Assembly (NCBI GenBank): GCA_903832285.1
Contig: CAILAY010000182.1
Location: forward strand, 1-64,000
DNA: 64,000 bases
DNA from: an uncultured beta proteobacterium
Lineage (GTDB): Bacteria; Pseudomonadota; Gammaproteobacteria; Burkholderiales; Burkholderiaceae_C
Reading direction: 5' to 3'
Within the stretch, counting starts at the first letter, position 1. Each line of letters starts with the position of its first letter. The notes under the pieces were generated by a model. That model saw only the letters and a program-made list of their open reading frames with translations. It searched no databases and was not told the origin of the DNA. This document shows, one piece after another, positions 51,230 through 61,118 of this stretch. The translations under genes and the position numbers were made by a program.

Positions 51230-52969
51230 TCAATTGGGGTCGATGCAGCTGCCTGAGCCATAGGGTGGTGTCAGGAACGAGCCATTCGGCACATCTGTCT
51301 TGATCACGCTGGTCACAAAACTGCGGGTCTTGGTTCCCTCCGACCCCACCACCTTGGTCGTCGCCTTGATGGTATAGGCCAACCATCCGCCCATGTTCTG
51401 ACCGTAGGACACCTGGATGATGAGCCTGCCAGTGGCGTCGGTCACTTGACCGTTAATATACGAGAGAACAATCTCCGACTTGCTGGGGTCCAACACATTA
51501 TTGTGGTTGATGTCCTCAGTCGTACCCAAAGCGACGTTTGCGTCGAGCGAGCCGTTGCGGTTGGTGTCCTCATTGACACACCAAACGTTGGTCGTGAGCG
51601 TTGGCACTTGGTTATTCACATAGACCAACCCGTTGTAGGTATTTCCATAAACAAAGTTGATGTCGGGAACGGGAATAAGGTAGTACGGAGCACCCCAAAC
51701 TGGCCCTTTGCCGTAGTGCGTTATATCCACGCTAGCAGACACCACGGCACCCTTCACTGCCACGCCCGATGCGTCAGCCACTTGAATGCCAAACTGCTCC
51801 TGATAGAACAATCCCGAACTGTCCTTTGCCATCGTGTTTTGGTTGACGATGGCGATGGACAGTGGTTGGCCACTCACCGTCAAATTGGCCAGGACAGATT
51901 GCGGGCATGGCAGCACACCCGTAACCGGATCAGCCGCCAGTTCTGCATCGGTAGCCGCATAACATGCTCGCAGCAAGACACCATTGGTGGGACTGGTTCG
52001 GGTGCCTGCCACGTAGCGTGCGGTCGCCGTTCCGGTCGCGTCGGAGTACACAATCGCTGACCCGGTGGAAATGTATTCGCCTGCCCCAAGGGCTGGCGCC
52101 TCGATGTCGAAGCGGACCCGAATATATTGGATTCCAGTGTTGTCGGCCGCCACAAACTTGGCCGTCAGCAACGAGCTATTCGTGGTTACACCAGTCGCGT
52201 TCGTTCCAATATTGATCGGATTTGCGGTCAACGACTGTGAGGTACCCAACCCTGATGCCGCAGGGATGGTGCTGCCCCCGGCAACCACTACCTGGACCGC
52301 TGTGGTCGCGGTAACGCCTGCGCCCGCTGCAGTGACGTTATAGCTCCCTGCGGCCGCCGGCGCGACAGCGCTTGCCGACACGTTTCCGTTGGCGTCCGTT
52401 GTGGGCGTACCCGTGAATCCGGCCGTACCTCCCAAGGTCACTACGACTCCCGGAATTCCCTTGCCCGCGGAGTTCACAACCTGGAGATTGAGTTGCACCG
52501 TGTCCCCCGGGGCCGGTGTCGCTGGAACGGGTGTCATGGTGATGACGCTGCCGGTCACGGGGATCGTGATCTTCTGCGTGATGCTGTCGACCTTGATCGT
52601 GACCGTGATGGTCCGGTTGGTCTGGTCAGCGCCAATCGTGACCGTGCCCACGAAATTTCCACTGGCGCCCGTCGTGGTGCCGGTTGGCGTGAACACTCCG
52701 GAATCCACCGCGCCCGTAACGGTAGCATCAGCAACCGGATTTCGATTGGCGTCCAGTGCCTGAACCGTGATTGTCACCTTGTCGCTGCCCGAATCGTTCA
52801 GCTCCGGCTGGCTCAATGAAACGGTGAAACTGGAAACCGTCGACCCCGTGGTACCGCCTCCCGTGCCGCCCGTTCCACCCGCCGGTGTACCGCCACTTCC
52901 GCCGCCGCCGCCGCATGCGGTCAATGCCAGCGACAAGACGGCGCACGTCACTATTTTCAAGTACTTCAT
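51230..52969 (-). CDS. Ig-like lipoprotein with two calcium-loop motifs
   Basis: This 579-residue lipoprotein has a lipobox ALTAC (C19) and a glycine-rich leader closely resembling that of the downstream lipoprotein. Residues 45-140 and 143-230 look like two invasin/Big_1-type domains (VTITVQALDANRNPVADATVTG; VQLNLQVVNSAGKGIPGVVVTL). The C-terminal half is unassigned and contains two EF-hand or dockerin-like loops, DTNRNGSLD (468-476) and DINHNNVLD (486-494), and ends GSGSCIDPN. Its base composition seems more AT-rich than its neighbours, notably 51430-51800. It sits directly after pilQ. Confidence 0.85.
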   Translation of the reverse strand: MKYLKIVTCAVLSLALTACGGGGGSGGTPAGGTGGTGGGTTGSTVSSFTVSLSQPELNDSGSDKVTITVQALDANRNPVADATVTGAVDSGVFTPTGTTTGASGNFVGTVTIGADQTNRTITVTIKVDSITQKITIPVTGSVITMTPVPATPAPGDTVQLNLQVVNSAGKGIPGVVVTLGGTAGFTGTPTTDANGNVSASAVAPAAAGSYNVTAAGAGVTATTAVQVVVAGGSTIPAASGLGTSQSLTANPINIGTNATGVTTNSSLLTAKFVAADNTGIQYIRVRFDIEAPALGAGEYISTGSAIVYSDATGTATARYVAGTRTSPTNGVLLRACYAATDAELAADPVTGVLPCPQSVLANLTVSGQPLSIAIVNQNTMAKDSSGLFYQEQFGIQVADASGVAVKGAVVSASVDITHYGKGPVWGAPYYLIPVPDINFVYGNTYNGLVYVNNQVPTLTTNVWCVNEDTNRNGSLDANVALGTTEDINHNNVLDPSKSEIVLSYINGQVTDATGRLIIQVSYGQNMGGWLAYTIKATTKVVGSEGTKTRSFVTSVIKTDVPNGSFLTPPYGSGSCIDPN

Positions 52970-53003
52970 GTCAGTTCCCACTGTTCATTTGCCGCTGCCA
53001 AAC

Positions 53004-55151
53004 TCAACGCACGGTCGATCGTTCGGAGATCACCTTGGGCGTGATGAACACCAGCATTTCGTTCTTCTGGCTTGCCTTGCTCTTGGTCTTGAACAAGTTG
53101 CCCAGGTAGGGGATATCGCCCAGCAACGGCACCTGGGTCAGACTGTCGGTTTCGTTCATCGTGTAGATGCCGCCGATCACCACGGTGCCGCCATTCTCCA
53201 CCAGCACCTGGGTCTTGATGTGTTTGGTATTGATGGCGTAGCCTGCCGCGGTCAGCACGCCAAGACTGTCGTTGGTCACGTCCACATCCAGCACGATGCT
53301 GCCTTCGGGCGTGATTTGTGGTGTCACCTCCAGTTTCAGATTGGCCTTCTGGAACGCGATCGACGTGGCGCCGCTGGAGGTTGCCACCTGGTAGGGCAAT
53401 TCTGTCCCCTGCTCGATCAACGCCTTGGTCTGGTCGGCCGTCACGACGCGCGGACTCGACACCACCTTGCCTTTGCCGTCAGCCTCAAGCGCCGAAATTT
53501 CCAGGTTCAGGAAGCGGTTGGCGGTGGCGTTGAAGATGGAGACCGCGAGCGTCGCCGGGTTGAAGCCATTCTGTGCCACGGCAGGCAGATTGATGAAGTT
53601 GCTGGTGGTATCGACCTTGCCACCGGCCCCACTGGTGGCCACAACATTGCCGTAGCTGGTGCCGATGGCGATACTGTTGCCGCCGCCAACTTGGTAACCG
53701 CCCGTGCCGCCATTCTGCGCACGCTGATCGGTGGCACCCAGTCGGATGCCCAGCGACTGCCCGAAGGTATCTGAAGCCTCGACCATGCGTGCCTCGATCA
53801 GCACCTGCCGCACGGCAATGTCCAGCTTCGCGATGAGTTGTTGCACCTGCTCCAGCTTGCTGGAAATATCGGTCACGAATAACTGATTGGTTCGCGGCGC
53901 CGCGGTCGCGCTACCCCGTGCGCTCAGGACGCGACCCGTGGTCCCCGCGCCACCGGTTGAGCCACCGCCGGTCGCCCCCGTGCCATTGATCTGGGTCGCA
54001 ATGTCGGTTGCCTTGGCATAGTTCAACTGAAACGACTGCGTCTTCAAAGGCTCCAGGTTCTGAATGGCCTGGGCCGCTTCCAGGTCTTTCTTGGTCTTTG
54101 CGTCGAGTTCGTCCTTGGGGGCAATCAGCAGCACATTGCCAGTCTTGCGCACACCGAGACTCTTGGCATCCATGATGATTTGAAAGGCTTGATCCCAGGG
54201 CACGTCTTTCAGCCTCAGAGTGACCGATCCGGTGACTGAATCCGAAGTGATGATGTTGAAGTTGGTGAAATCGGCGATCACCTGCAACAACGAACGTACT
54301 TCAATGTTCTGGAAATTCAGCGACAGCTTTTCGCCCGTGAAACTAGGCCCCTGCGTGAGCCTGTTGGCGTCTATCTTTTGGGGTCGTACTTCCACCACAA
54401 ACTGGGTATCGGTCTGGTACGCGCTATGTTCCCACACGCCCTTGGGCTCGATCACCATGCGCACCCGGTCTCCCACCTGAAATGTCGTCACGGTCTGAAC
54501 GGGCGTACCAAAATCGGTCACGTCCAGGCGCCGGCGCAAGCCCTCGGGCAACGTGGACTTCATGAACTCGACCACCAGTGTTTGGCCCTGCTGGCGAATG
54601 TCCACGCCCACCTGGCTATTGGCAAGCGTCACGACCACCTTGCCGGCGTCATCCGCGCCGCGCTTGAAATCAAGATCCTTCAGCGGTAGCGCATCACGAT
54701 TGCGGTTCTCGGCAAACACGGGTGTCGCGCTTGCGGACGGTGCTGACATCACCACGGGATCCAGAAACACCAGCAGCGTCTTGCCTTGCTGTTGGGTCTT
54801 GTATGTCGTGGCCGCTTTCAGGTTCAGCACGATGCGCGAACGGTCGCCCGACTGGGCAACGTTGACCGACCTGAGGTTACCCTGATTGATCTCAACCGAG
54901 GAGCGCCCCAACGCGCTGCTGTAACCCGGAAAATCCAGGGCGATGCGCGCCGGAGACTGGATTGAAAATCCAACCGGCGCACTCGCCAGCGGCTGCGAAA
55001 GTTCAATCCGGACCACCTCTGCGCCACCTTGAATGGTGCCACTCACCGACTCGATCACGTTTTGCGCCTGGGCCGCGAGCGACAGGACCATCCCGATTGC
55101 AGCGGTCCCAAAGCGCAACATCTTCAAGGGGAAAAGGTTTGGCATATTCAT
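53004..55151 (-). CDS. pilQ: Type IV pilus secretin PilQ
   Basis: PilQ is the outer-membrane channel through which type IV pili extend. The 715-residue product has a signal peptide (cleavage near AAQAQ), two AMIN domains (about 30-130 and 140-240), an STN/secretin N0 domain (KLSLNFQNIEVRSLLQVIADF), an N1 domain with a glycine/threonine-rich insert, and the secretin beta-barrel domain with GTELPYQ, VTPQITPEGSIVLDVDV and VPLLGDIPYLGNLFK. I chose the ATG at 55149-55151 because it overlaps the pilP stop (ATGA). Confidence 0.95.
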   Translation of the reverse strand: MNMPNLFPLKMLRFGTAAIGMVLSLAAQAQNVIESVSGTIQGGAEVVRIELSQPLASAPVGFSIQSPARIALDFPGYSSALGRSSVEINQGNLRSVNVAQSGDRSRIVLNLKAATTYKTQQQGKTLLVFLDPVVMSAPSASATPVFAENRNRDALPLKDLDFKRGADDAGKVVVTLANSQVGVDIRQQGQTLVVEFMKSTLPEGLRRRLDVTDFGTPVQTVTTFQVGDRVRMVIEPKGVWEHSAYQTDTQFVVEVRPQKIDANRLTQGPSFTGEKLSLNFQNIEVRSLLQVIADFTNFNIITSDSVTGSVTLRLKDVPWDQAFQIIMDAKSLGVRKTGNVLLIAPKDELDAKTKKDLEAAQAIQNLEPLKTQSFQLNYAKATDIATQINGTGATGGGSTGGAGTTGRVLSARGSATAAPRTNQLFVTDISSKLEQVQQLIAKLDIAVRQVLIEARMVEASDTFGQSLGIRLGATDQRAQNGGTGGYQVGGGNSIAIGTSYGNVVATSGAGGKVDTTSNFINLPAVAQNGFNPATLAVSIFNATANRFLNLEISALEADGKGKVVSSPRVVTADQTKALIEQGTELPYQVATSSGATSIAFQKANLKLEVTPQITPEGSIVLDVDVTNDSLGVLTAAGYAINTKHIKTQVLVENGGTVVIGGIYTMNETDSLTQVPLLGDIPYLGNLFKTKSKASQKNEMLVFITPKVISERSTVR

Positions 55152-55705
55152 TTTTTCGAGCTCTCTAGCAGCTGCAATTTGACAGGCCTTTCGACCCACT
55201 CGCCGGAAGCGTCCTGGGCAATCTCGCGCACAGCCAATTCCGTTTCAGTGATCTTGGTGATGCGTCCGTAGTTTTGCCCCAAATAGTTGCCCTCGCGCAC
55301 CTGGTACAGCAGGTTGTCCACGCGCAACAGGGCCACCGGCTTACCTTCCCTGACAAGGCTCCCGACCATGGCCACAGAGTCGAGCGGAAATGACTCCAGC
55401 GCCTCTTTGCGACGCGCCAATTCAGGGGCCAGCAGGGCCGCATTGTCGGCCACCCGACTCGAGTCGTGCTTGATCGATTGAGCTAACCGCTGGATGCTGA
55501 ACGGGTCGATCGCGCCACCCTGCGAGTACAGCTGCGGCACAAACTTCTTCGGCTCCGAAATGGGTTCCGGCGCGGCTTTGGTCTGGTTCCTTTGTTCGGC
55601 CATCCACTGCCGCAGTTCGTCCTGGCTCGACGCGCCACAAGCCGCGAGGAACAGGGGTACCAGGAAAATCCCCAGCCAAGCCGGCAGCCTGTTCAAACCA
55701 CTCAT
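55148..55705 (-). CDS. pilP: Type IV pilus inner-membrane lipoprotein PilP
   Basis: PilP is a 185-residue lipoprotein (lipobox LAAC, C23) that links the PilMNO alignment complex to PilQ. The mature part shows SQGGAIDPFSIQRL, FPLDSVAMVGSLVREGKPVALLRVDNLLYQVREGNYLGQNYGRITKI, the beta-sandwich that binds the PilQ N0 domain. Start and stop both overlap the neighbouring pilO and pilQ genes by ATGA. Confidence 0.94.
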   Translation of the reverse strand: MSGLNRLPAWLGIFLVPLFLAACGASSQDELRQWMAEQRNQTKAAPEPISEPKKFVPQLYSQGGAIDPFSIQRLAQSIKHDSSRVADNAALLAPELARRKEALESFPLDSVAMVGSLVREGKPVALLRVDNLLYQVREGNYLGQNYGRITKITETELAVREIAQDASGEWVERPVKLQLLESSKK

Positions 55706-56388
55706 TTCTTGGCCCCTCCCGCCGCAGCAGAGGCCGGCGCCTTGCGCTGCGCAGCCACCTCGTTCGCGTCCAGATATCTGAAGGTCTTGGCTGTGCCCTC
55801 CATGGAAAGTACAGCTCCATCCTTTATCGGCGTCACGGCAAGATTGTTGAGCGTCACGATGCGCGACAGGTTGGCGATATCGGACGCGAACGCACCGATG
55901 TCGTGATAGCGCCCTGTCACCTTCAAGGCGATCGGCAGTTCCGCGTAGTAATCCTTCACCACAACCTGCCCCGGTCGGAACACGTCGAACTGAAGACTGC
56001 GCCCAACGCCCGCTTGATTGATATCCGAAAGGAGTGCATCCATTTCGGCTTTGCTTGGCAACTGCTTTTCAAGCTGCGTGACAAATTGCTGTACCTGCTC
56101 CCGCTGCTTTTTCAGCGCATCCAGATTGACCGCCTGGGCCAGCTTCTTGGTGTAGTCCTCCCGCAGCACCTGCTCCTTCGCGCGGGCAGATTCAAGGTCG
56201 GTGTCGTAGCCATTAAGCCAGACAAACCAAAGCACGATCACCACTACCGCCACGACTGCGGCAAACAGGGCAAAGCGAGGCAGGCCCGGCCAAGTGGAAG
56301 GATCTTTGAGATCGAGGTTGCGAAACTGGCTTTGTATGCGCTCCCGCACGAGCGCAAACTCAATCTTCTTTGGAATGATATTGTCCAT
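55702..56388 (-). CDS. pilO: Type IV pilus biogenesis protein PilO
   Basis: PilO is a 228-residue bitopic inner-membrane protein with a short cytoplasmic N-terminus, one membrane helix (about 38-57), a coiled coil (about 65-110) and a periplasmic ferredoxin-like domain (GRYHDIGAFASDIANLSRIVTLNNLAV). It forms heterodimers with PilN to couple the cytoplasmic motor to the periplasmic PilP-PilQ channel. It lies 9 bases after pilN and overlaps pilP by ATGA. Confidence 0.93.
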   Translation of the reverse strand: MDNIIPKKIEFALVRERIQSQFRNLDLKDPSTWPGLPRFALFAAVVAVVVIVLWFVWLNGYDTDLESARAKEQVLREDYTKKLAQAVNLDALKKQREQVQQFVTQLEKQLPSKAEMDALLSDINQAGVGRSLQFDVFRPGQVVVKDYYAELPIALKVTGRYHDIGAFASDIANLSRIVTLNNLAVTPIKDGAVLSMEGTAKTFRYLDANEVAAQRKAPASAAAGGAKK

Positions 56389-56397
56389 GAAGTGTCG

Positions 56398-57054
56398 CTA
56401 TGGTTTCGCCGGCGCCGATGCGCGAGCGGCACTGGGCGCCGAAGCCTTGATCGCGGCAGCGCCGGATGCAGCGGTCAACACCTTCTCGGCTTCGCTGGAT
56501 CGCATCAGACGCACCCGGATATTGAATTTGGCCACCCGACGCTGATCCCTGGGACCCAGGCTCACATTGTCAGAGACAATTTCCACAAGATCAGGGCGCG
56601 ACAACCACGGTGTGTTATTAGCCAGATTACGCAACAATTCTGAAATACGCTCGTTCGACTGTGCAATACCCTGCAACGTCACGCTCTGGTTCTCCTGCCG
56701 CATGCTTTTGATAAATACACCATCGGGCAATTGTTTGACCAGTTCATTAAGCATGTGGACCGGCAGGTTCCGATCGGACTGAAGATCTTCCACCGCCTGC
56801 TGGCGCGCCCGCAGCGATGCAATCTCGGCGCGCAATCCCACGATGTCCTTGATCTGCGCATCCAGTTTCTTGTTCTCGTTCTGCAACACCAGGATCTTGT
56901 CCTGCTGGTCCGATATCTTCGCCTGGTACCAGAGAAAAATGCTACCCGCCATCAAACCGCCGAGCAGGGCAGAGGTCCCCACCATCAGGTTGAACGCCTC
57001 GCGCCTGCGCTTGCGTGCGGCCTCCCGGTGCGGCAGCAGATTGATCAGAATCAC
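56398..57054 (-). CDS. pilN: Type IV pilus biogenesis protein PilN
   Basis: PilN is a 218-residue bitopic protein starting with the PilM-binding motif INLLPHREAARKRR, followed by a membrane helix (about 24-42), a coiled coil and a periplasmic domain. The start is a GTG at 57052-57054, chosen because it overlaps the pilM stop as GTGA and gives the conserved INLLPHR N-terminus. The C-terminus is an alanine/proline-rich tail. Confidence 0.93.
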   Translation of the reverse strand: MILINLLPHREAARKRRREAFNLMVGTSALLGGLMAGSIFLWYQAKISDQQDKILVLQNENKKLDAQIKDIVGLRAEIASLRARQQAVEDLQSDRNLPVHMLNELVKQLPDGVFIKSMRQENQSVTLQGIAQSNERISELLRNLANNTPWLSRPDLVEIVSDNVSLGPRDQRRVAKFNIRVRLMRSSEAEKVLTAASGAAAIKASAPSAARASAPAKP

Positions 57055-58130
57055 AGCGAAAACCTCCGCATCGCCAAACCGCACGCGGTCAGATAAGAGG
57101 GCGCCTCACTACTCAATCTCTTGCTTCTGACTGCGCTCCCGATTTCCATACCTTCGAACGGATTGACGGCACTGCAGGAACATGCGGCCTGCTTGGCAAC
57201 GGTTTCGACCAATCCCGGCATGGCCGCCGCACCGCCCGCCAGGAAAATGTGTCCGACCTTGCTGTGTGGCGTGGTGTTGAAGAAGAACTGCAATGCGCGG
57301 GTCGCTTCCTGCGCCATGTTTTCCACGAATGGGCGCAACACGCTCACTTCGTAATCCTCGGGCAGGTCGCCGCTGCGTTTCTTGACCTCGGCCTCTTCAG
57401 AAGAAAAGCCATACTGGCGCACAATCAATTGCGTCAATTGCGCGCCGCCAAAGGCCTGATCGCGCTCATACAGGACTTCATCGTTGCGCAGCACCTGCAA
57501 ACTGGTGGTAAACGCGCCAATTTCAAACAAAGCGACGAGGGTGTCGACGCCCATGTCGGGCAGTGTTTCAATCAGCCGCTCGATCGCCAGTCTGGAAGCG
57601 TAGGAATCCACATCCACCACCATGGCCTTGAGCCCTGCCGCCTCCGCCATGCCCTGGCGGTCCTGCACTTTTTCCTTGCGCGACGCGGCGATCAGCACTT
57701 CCACATCACCTTCGGACTTGGGACTGGGGCCGACGACGTAGAAATCGAGGCTGACTTCCTCCAGCGAGAACGGAATATATTGGTTTGCCTCGGACTCAAC
57801 CTGGGTTTCCAGTTCTGCCTCGGACAAGCCGCCTGGCAGGATGATCTTCTTCGTGATGACGGCGGACGGCGGTAGCGCCAGCGCCACATTGCGGGTGCGC
57901 GTGCCACTTTTCTTGACCAGCCGTCGTATCGCGTCGGTCACTTCGTCAAACTTTTCGATATTGCCATCGGTCACCCAACCGCGATCCAACAGTTCGATGG
58001 CGCAGCGCTCAAGCACCCAGACACCATCAGCGTTGCGTCCCAATTCGACCAGTTTGGCGCTGGACGCACTCACATCCAGACCAATCAAGGACGCCGGCTG
58101 ACGGTTGAAAAACGACCCCAGAGAGATCAA
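57051..58130 (-). CDS. pilM: Type IV pilus assembly ATPase-fold protein PilM
   Basis: PilM is a 359-residue cytoplasmic actin-like (FtsA-fold) protein that binds the PilN N-terminus and nucleotides. The start MISLGSFFNRQPASLIGLDVSASSAKLVEL and motifs KIILPGGLSEAELETQVESEA, GAFTTSLQV and IFLAGGAAAMPGL are typical. It is the first gene of pilMNOPQ and divergent from mrcA, the usual arrangement in proteobacteria. Confidence 0.95.
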   Translation of the reverse strand: MISLGSFFNRQPASLIGLDVSASSAKLVELGRNADGVWVLERCAIELLDRGWVTDGNIEKFDEVTDAIRRLVKKSGTRTRNVALALPPSAVITKKIILPGGLSEAELETQVESEANQYIPFSLEEVSLDFYVVGPSPKSEGDVEVLIAASRKEKVQDRQGMAEAAGLKAMVVDVDSYASRLAIERLIETLPDMGVDTLVALFEIGAFTTSLQVLRNDEVLYERDQAFGGAQLTQLIVRQYGFSSEEAEVKKRSGDLPEDYEVSVLRPFVENMAQEATRALQFFFNTTPHSKVGHIFLAGGAAAMPGLVETVAKQAACSCSAVNPFEGMEIGSAVRSKRLSSEAPSYLTACGLAMRRFSL

Positions 58131-58227
58131 GAATGTCCCCTAAAATATGCCGAAAGCCGGCTGCGTAGACTTAAGAATCTACTTTAATAGTAGCAGTAAG
58201 ATCTTTGTTCAGTAAAGGTTTTTAACA

Positions 58228-58254
58228 TTTGGCAGCAAATTAAACGTTGCCAAA
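58228..58254. promoter_or_regulatory. Inverted repeat in the pilM-mrcA intergenic region
   Basis: Perfect 7-base arms tttggca (58228-58234) and tgccaaa (58248-58254) are separated by 13 AT-rich bases within a generally AT-rich divergent promoter region (58131-58357). It is a good candidate for a regulator binding site. A tataat hexamer at 58354-58359 may be an mrcA -10 box. Confidence 0.4.
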
Positions 58255-58384
58255 AGCCTACGCACGATCAATTGTTGTGTGCCTCACAATCCGCGTCCCA
58301 CCCCACCTCGGCCCGGACATGAACCAGCGGCGATGATAGCTGCGATCGATTTTTATAATGCGACGGACACGAAATATCACACTC

Positions 58385-60775
58385 ATGCATGACGCGCCCC
58401 AACCCATCACTCCCGCCAGCAGCAAGAACACCGGTAAAGCGAAGACCCTTGCCTGGCCTGCGCGAGCGGCTTTGTGGGCCGCTGGATTGGTGGCCGCCGG
58501 CATAGGGTCCCTGCTGATTCTGGTGGGTATCGCGCTGGCAGTCGCCTATCCCAACTTGCCCGACATTTCAGAACTTTCCGACTACCGGCCAAAACTTCCT
58601 TTGCGTGTATTTGCAGCTGGAGGCGAACTCATCGGCGAGTTTGGCGAGGAGCGTCGTCACCTCACGCGCATCCAGGACATCCCACAGGTGATGAAGGACG
58701 CGGTGCTGGCGATTGAGGACTCACGCTTCTATTCCCACGGCGGTGTCGACTACAAAGGAATGGTGCGTGCAGCACTGGCCAACCTGGGGCGCATCAAAAG
58801 CCAGGGCGCTTCCACCATCACTATGCAGGTGGCGCGAAATGTCTATTTATCCAAGGAAAAGACCTACTCCCGCAAGATCTACGAAATCCTGCTGACTTTC
58901 AAGCTCGAACACATGTTGAGCAAAGACCAGATTCTGGAAATCTACATGAACCAGATCTTTCTGGGAAACCGGGCCTATGGCTTCGCCGCCGCCTCGGAAG
59001 CGTATTTTGGCAAGCCACTCAAGGACATCACCGTTGCCGAAGCAGCCATGTTGGCAGGCCTGCCGCAGGCGCCTTCGGCCTTCAACCCCATCAGTAATCC
59101 GAAGCGGGCACGGGCACGCCAACTGCACATCATTGAACGCATGGAAGACAACGGGTTCATCACGGCGCAGCAAGCAGCGGCCGCCAAGGCCGAGACCCTG
59201 AAACTCAAGCGCGAAGCCGACGACACGAGCGTGCATGCCGAGTACGTGGCCGAAACCGTGCGGCAGTTGATGTATGCCCAATACGGCGAGGAAACCTATA
59301 CCCGTGGGCTGAATGTCTACACCACGCTTGACGCGGTCGACCAGGACACCGCGTACAAGGCGCTGCGCCGTGGCATCATGGATTTCGAGCGCAAGCAGAT
59401 CTACCGCGGTCCGGAGCAGTTTGTGACCCTGCCCTTGGACCCAAGCGAGACTGACGATGCGGTGGACGAGGCGCTCGGTGACCACCCCGACAACGGCGAC
59501 GTGCTGGCGGCTGTGGTGCTCGAAGCCAGCCCGAAGAAGATCGTGGCAGTTCGGCAAAGCGGCGAGACGCTGGAAATTTCGGGTGAGGGGCTCAGGCCGG
59601 CGCAGTCGGGCCTGTCGGACAAGGCGGCACCCAACATCAGGATCCGGCGCGGCGCCGTCATCCGTGTTGTAAAGACACCGAAGAACACCTGGGAAATCAC
59701 CCAATTGCCGGAAGTCGAAGGCGCGTTTGTGGCGTTGGATCCGCGCGACGGTTCCATCAAGGCCATGGTCGGAGGATTCGATTTTGACAAGAACAAGCTC
59801 AACCACGTCACCCAGGCATGGCGGCAGCCGGGATCGAGCTTCAAGCCTTTCATCTATTCCGCGGCACTGGAAAAAGGCTTTACTCCTGCCACCATCATCA
59901 ATGACGCCGAATTGTTTTTCGATGCTGGAGTCACCGGCGGCCAGCCCTGGGAACCGAAGAATTTCGACCAGAAATACGAGGGGCCGATGAGTCTTCGAAT
60001 GGGCTTGGCCAAGTCCAAGAACATGGTCTCCATCCGTGTCCTGAACGCCATCGGAGCACCCTACGCGCAGGACTGGATCACGCGCTTCGGATTCGATGCC
60101 GACAAGCACCCCCCGTACCTCACGATGGCACTGGGAGTTGGCTCGGTGACGCCCATACAGATGGCCACGGCCTACGCGGTATTTGCCAACGGCGGCTACC
60201 GCGTGAACCCCTGGTTGATAACCAGGATTACGGAGCAGAAGGGAAAGCTCCTGGTCGAGACCAAACCCGCGACGTTGGACGAGTCAATGCGCGCTATTGA
60301 AGCGCGCAACGCCTTCATGATCAGCAGTTTGCTAAGCAGCGTCACGAGCGTCGGAACGGCGGCATCGGCACAGGCCAAGCTCAAGCGTCCCGACCTGTAC
60401 GGCAAGACGGGCACCACCAACGACTCCATCGATGCCTGGTTCGTCGGCTATCAGCCCAGCATCGTGGCGGCGACATGGATTGGCTACGACACACCGCGCA
60501 AGCTCGGCTCCGGGGAAACCGGCGGCGGCTTGAGTCTGCCGGTGTGGATCGGCTTCATGGAAACCGCGCTCAAGGGCGTCCCCGTGGCGGAACTGGTCGC
60601 ACCCGAAGGCGTGATCTATTCAGGCGGGGAGTGGTTTTATGACGAGTACGCGCATGGCGCAGGGATTGTCAGCCTGGGGCTAAACGACAAGGGGACACCG
60701 GGCACCGGCATGCACCCGGAGGCGCTACCCGGCGCAGACGAAAAGAAAAAGATACTCGACCTCTTCAAGAATTGA
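58385..60775 (+). CDS. mrcA: Penicillin-binding protein 1A
   Basis: This bifunctional peptidoglycan synthase polymerises glycan strands and cross-links them. The 796-residue product has a membrane helix (about 25-50), a GT51 glycosyltransferase domain with [15 protein letters not shown] (catalytic Glu, about 113) and [13 protein letters not shown], and a transpeptidase domain with the SxxK motif QPGSSFKPF (about 485), SKN and KTGTT (about 675). I chose the ATG at 58385; an in-frame ATG at 58358 lies within a tataat hexamer that may be the promoter. Its 3' end overlaps convergent cyaY by 11 bp. Confidence 0.95.
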   Translation: MHDAPQPITPASSKNTGKAKTLAWPARAALWAAGLVAAGIGSLLILVGIALAVAYPNLPDISELSDYRPKLPLRVFAAGGELIGEFGEERRHLTRIQDIPQVMKDAVLAIEDSRFYSHGGVDYKGMVRAALANLGRIKSQGASTITMQVARNVYLSKEKTYSRKIYEILLTFKLEHMLSKDQILEIYMNQIFLGNRAYGFAAASEAYFGKPLKDITVAEAAMLAGLPQAPSAFNPISNPKRARARQLHIIERMEDNGFITAQQAAAAKAETLKLKREADDTSVHAEYVAETVRQLMYAQYGEETYTRGLNVYTTLDAVDQDTAYKALRRGIMDFERKQIYRGPEQFVTLPLDPSETDDAVDEALGDHPDNGDVLAAVVLEASPKKIVAVRQSGETLEISGEGLRPAQSGLSDKAAPNIRIRRGAVIRVVKTPKNTWEITQLPEVEGAFVALDPRDGSIKAMVGGFDFDKNKLNHVTQAWRQPGSSFKPFIYSAALEKGFTPATIINDAELFFDAGVTGGQPWEPKNFDQKYEGPMSLRMGLAKSKNMVSIRVLNAIGAPYAQDWITRFGFDADKHPPYLTMALGVGSVTPIQMATAYAVFANGGYRVNPWLITRITEQKGKLLVETKPATLDESMRAIEARNAFMISSLLSSVTSVGTAASAQAKLKRPDLYGKTGTTNDSIDAWFVGYQPSIVAATWIGYDTPRKLGSGETGGGLSLPVWIGFMETALKGVPVAELVAPEGVIYSGGEWFYDEYAHGAGIVSLGLNDKGTPGTGMHPEALPGADEKKKILDLFKN

Positions 60776-61106
60776 GAAGCTGGGTGAAGTTCAGCGGCGT
60801 CCCCGCCTGCTCACTCGCGCAGCGCGAGACATTCTCGAAGAACTCTCCCTGACCCTTGGTGTCTTGCCATTGGCTGCCATCAAAGCGGAAGTGATAACCG
60901 CCCGAGCGCGCCGCCAACCAGATTTCGTGCAGCGGCTTTTGGAGATTGACAACAATCTGCGTCCCGTTCGGGAAAGTCAAAGTGAGCATGCCGCCAACGC
61001 GCTGGTTGTCGATGTCCGCATCGGTTGCGTCGTTCAGTCGATCACACGCCTGCTCGACGGTTTTGAGCAGAAGTTCTGCCTGATCGAGAAAGTGCGGGTC
61101 GGTCAT
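60765..61106 (-). CDS. cyaY: Iron-sulfur cluster assembly protein CyaY (frataxin)
   Basis: CyaY is an iron-binding regulator of the IscS/IscU system. The 113-residue product begins [22 protein letters not shown], with a central [26 protein letters not shown] and the signature [16 protein letters not shown]. Upstream in-frame Met codons (61127, 61133) would overlap the lptM start, so I prefer 61106. Convergent overlap with mrcA and divergence from lptM-lysA are typical of this group. Confidence 0.93.
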   Translation of the reverse strand: MTDPHFLDQAELLLKTVEQACDRLNDATDADIDNQRVGGMLTLTFPNGTQIVVNLQKPLHEIWLAARSGGYHFRFDGSQWQDTKGQGEFFENVSRCASEQAGTPLNFTQLLNS

Positions 61107-61118
61107 TACAATTTGTGG

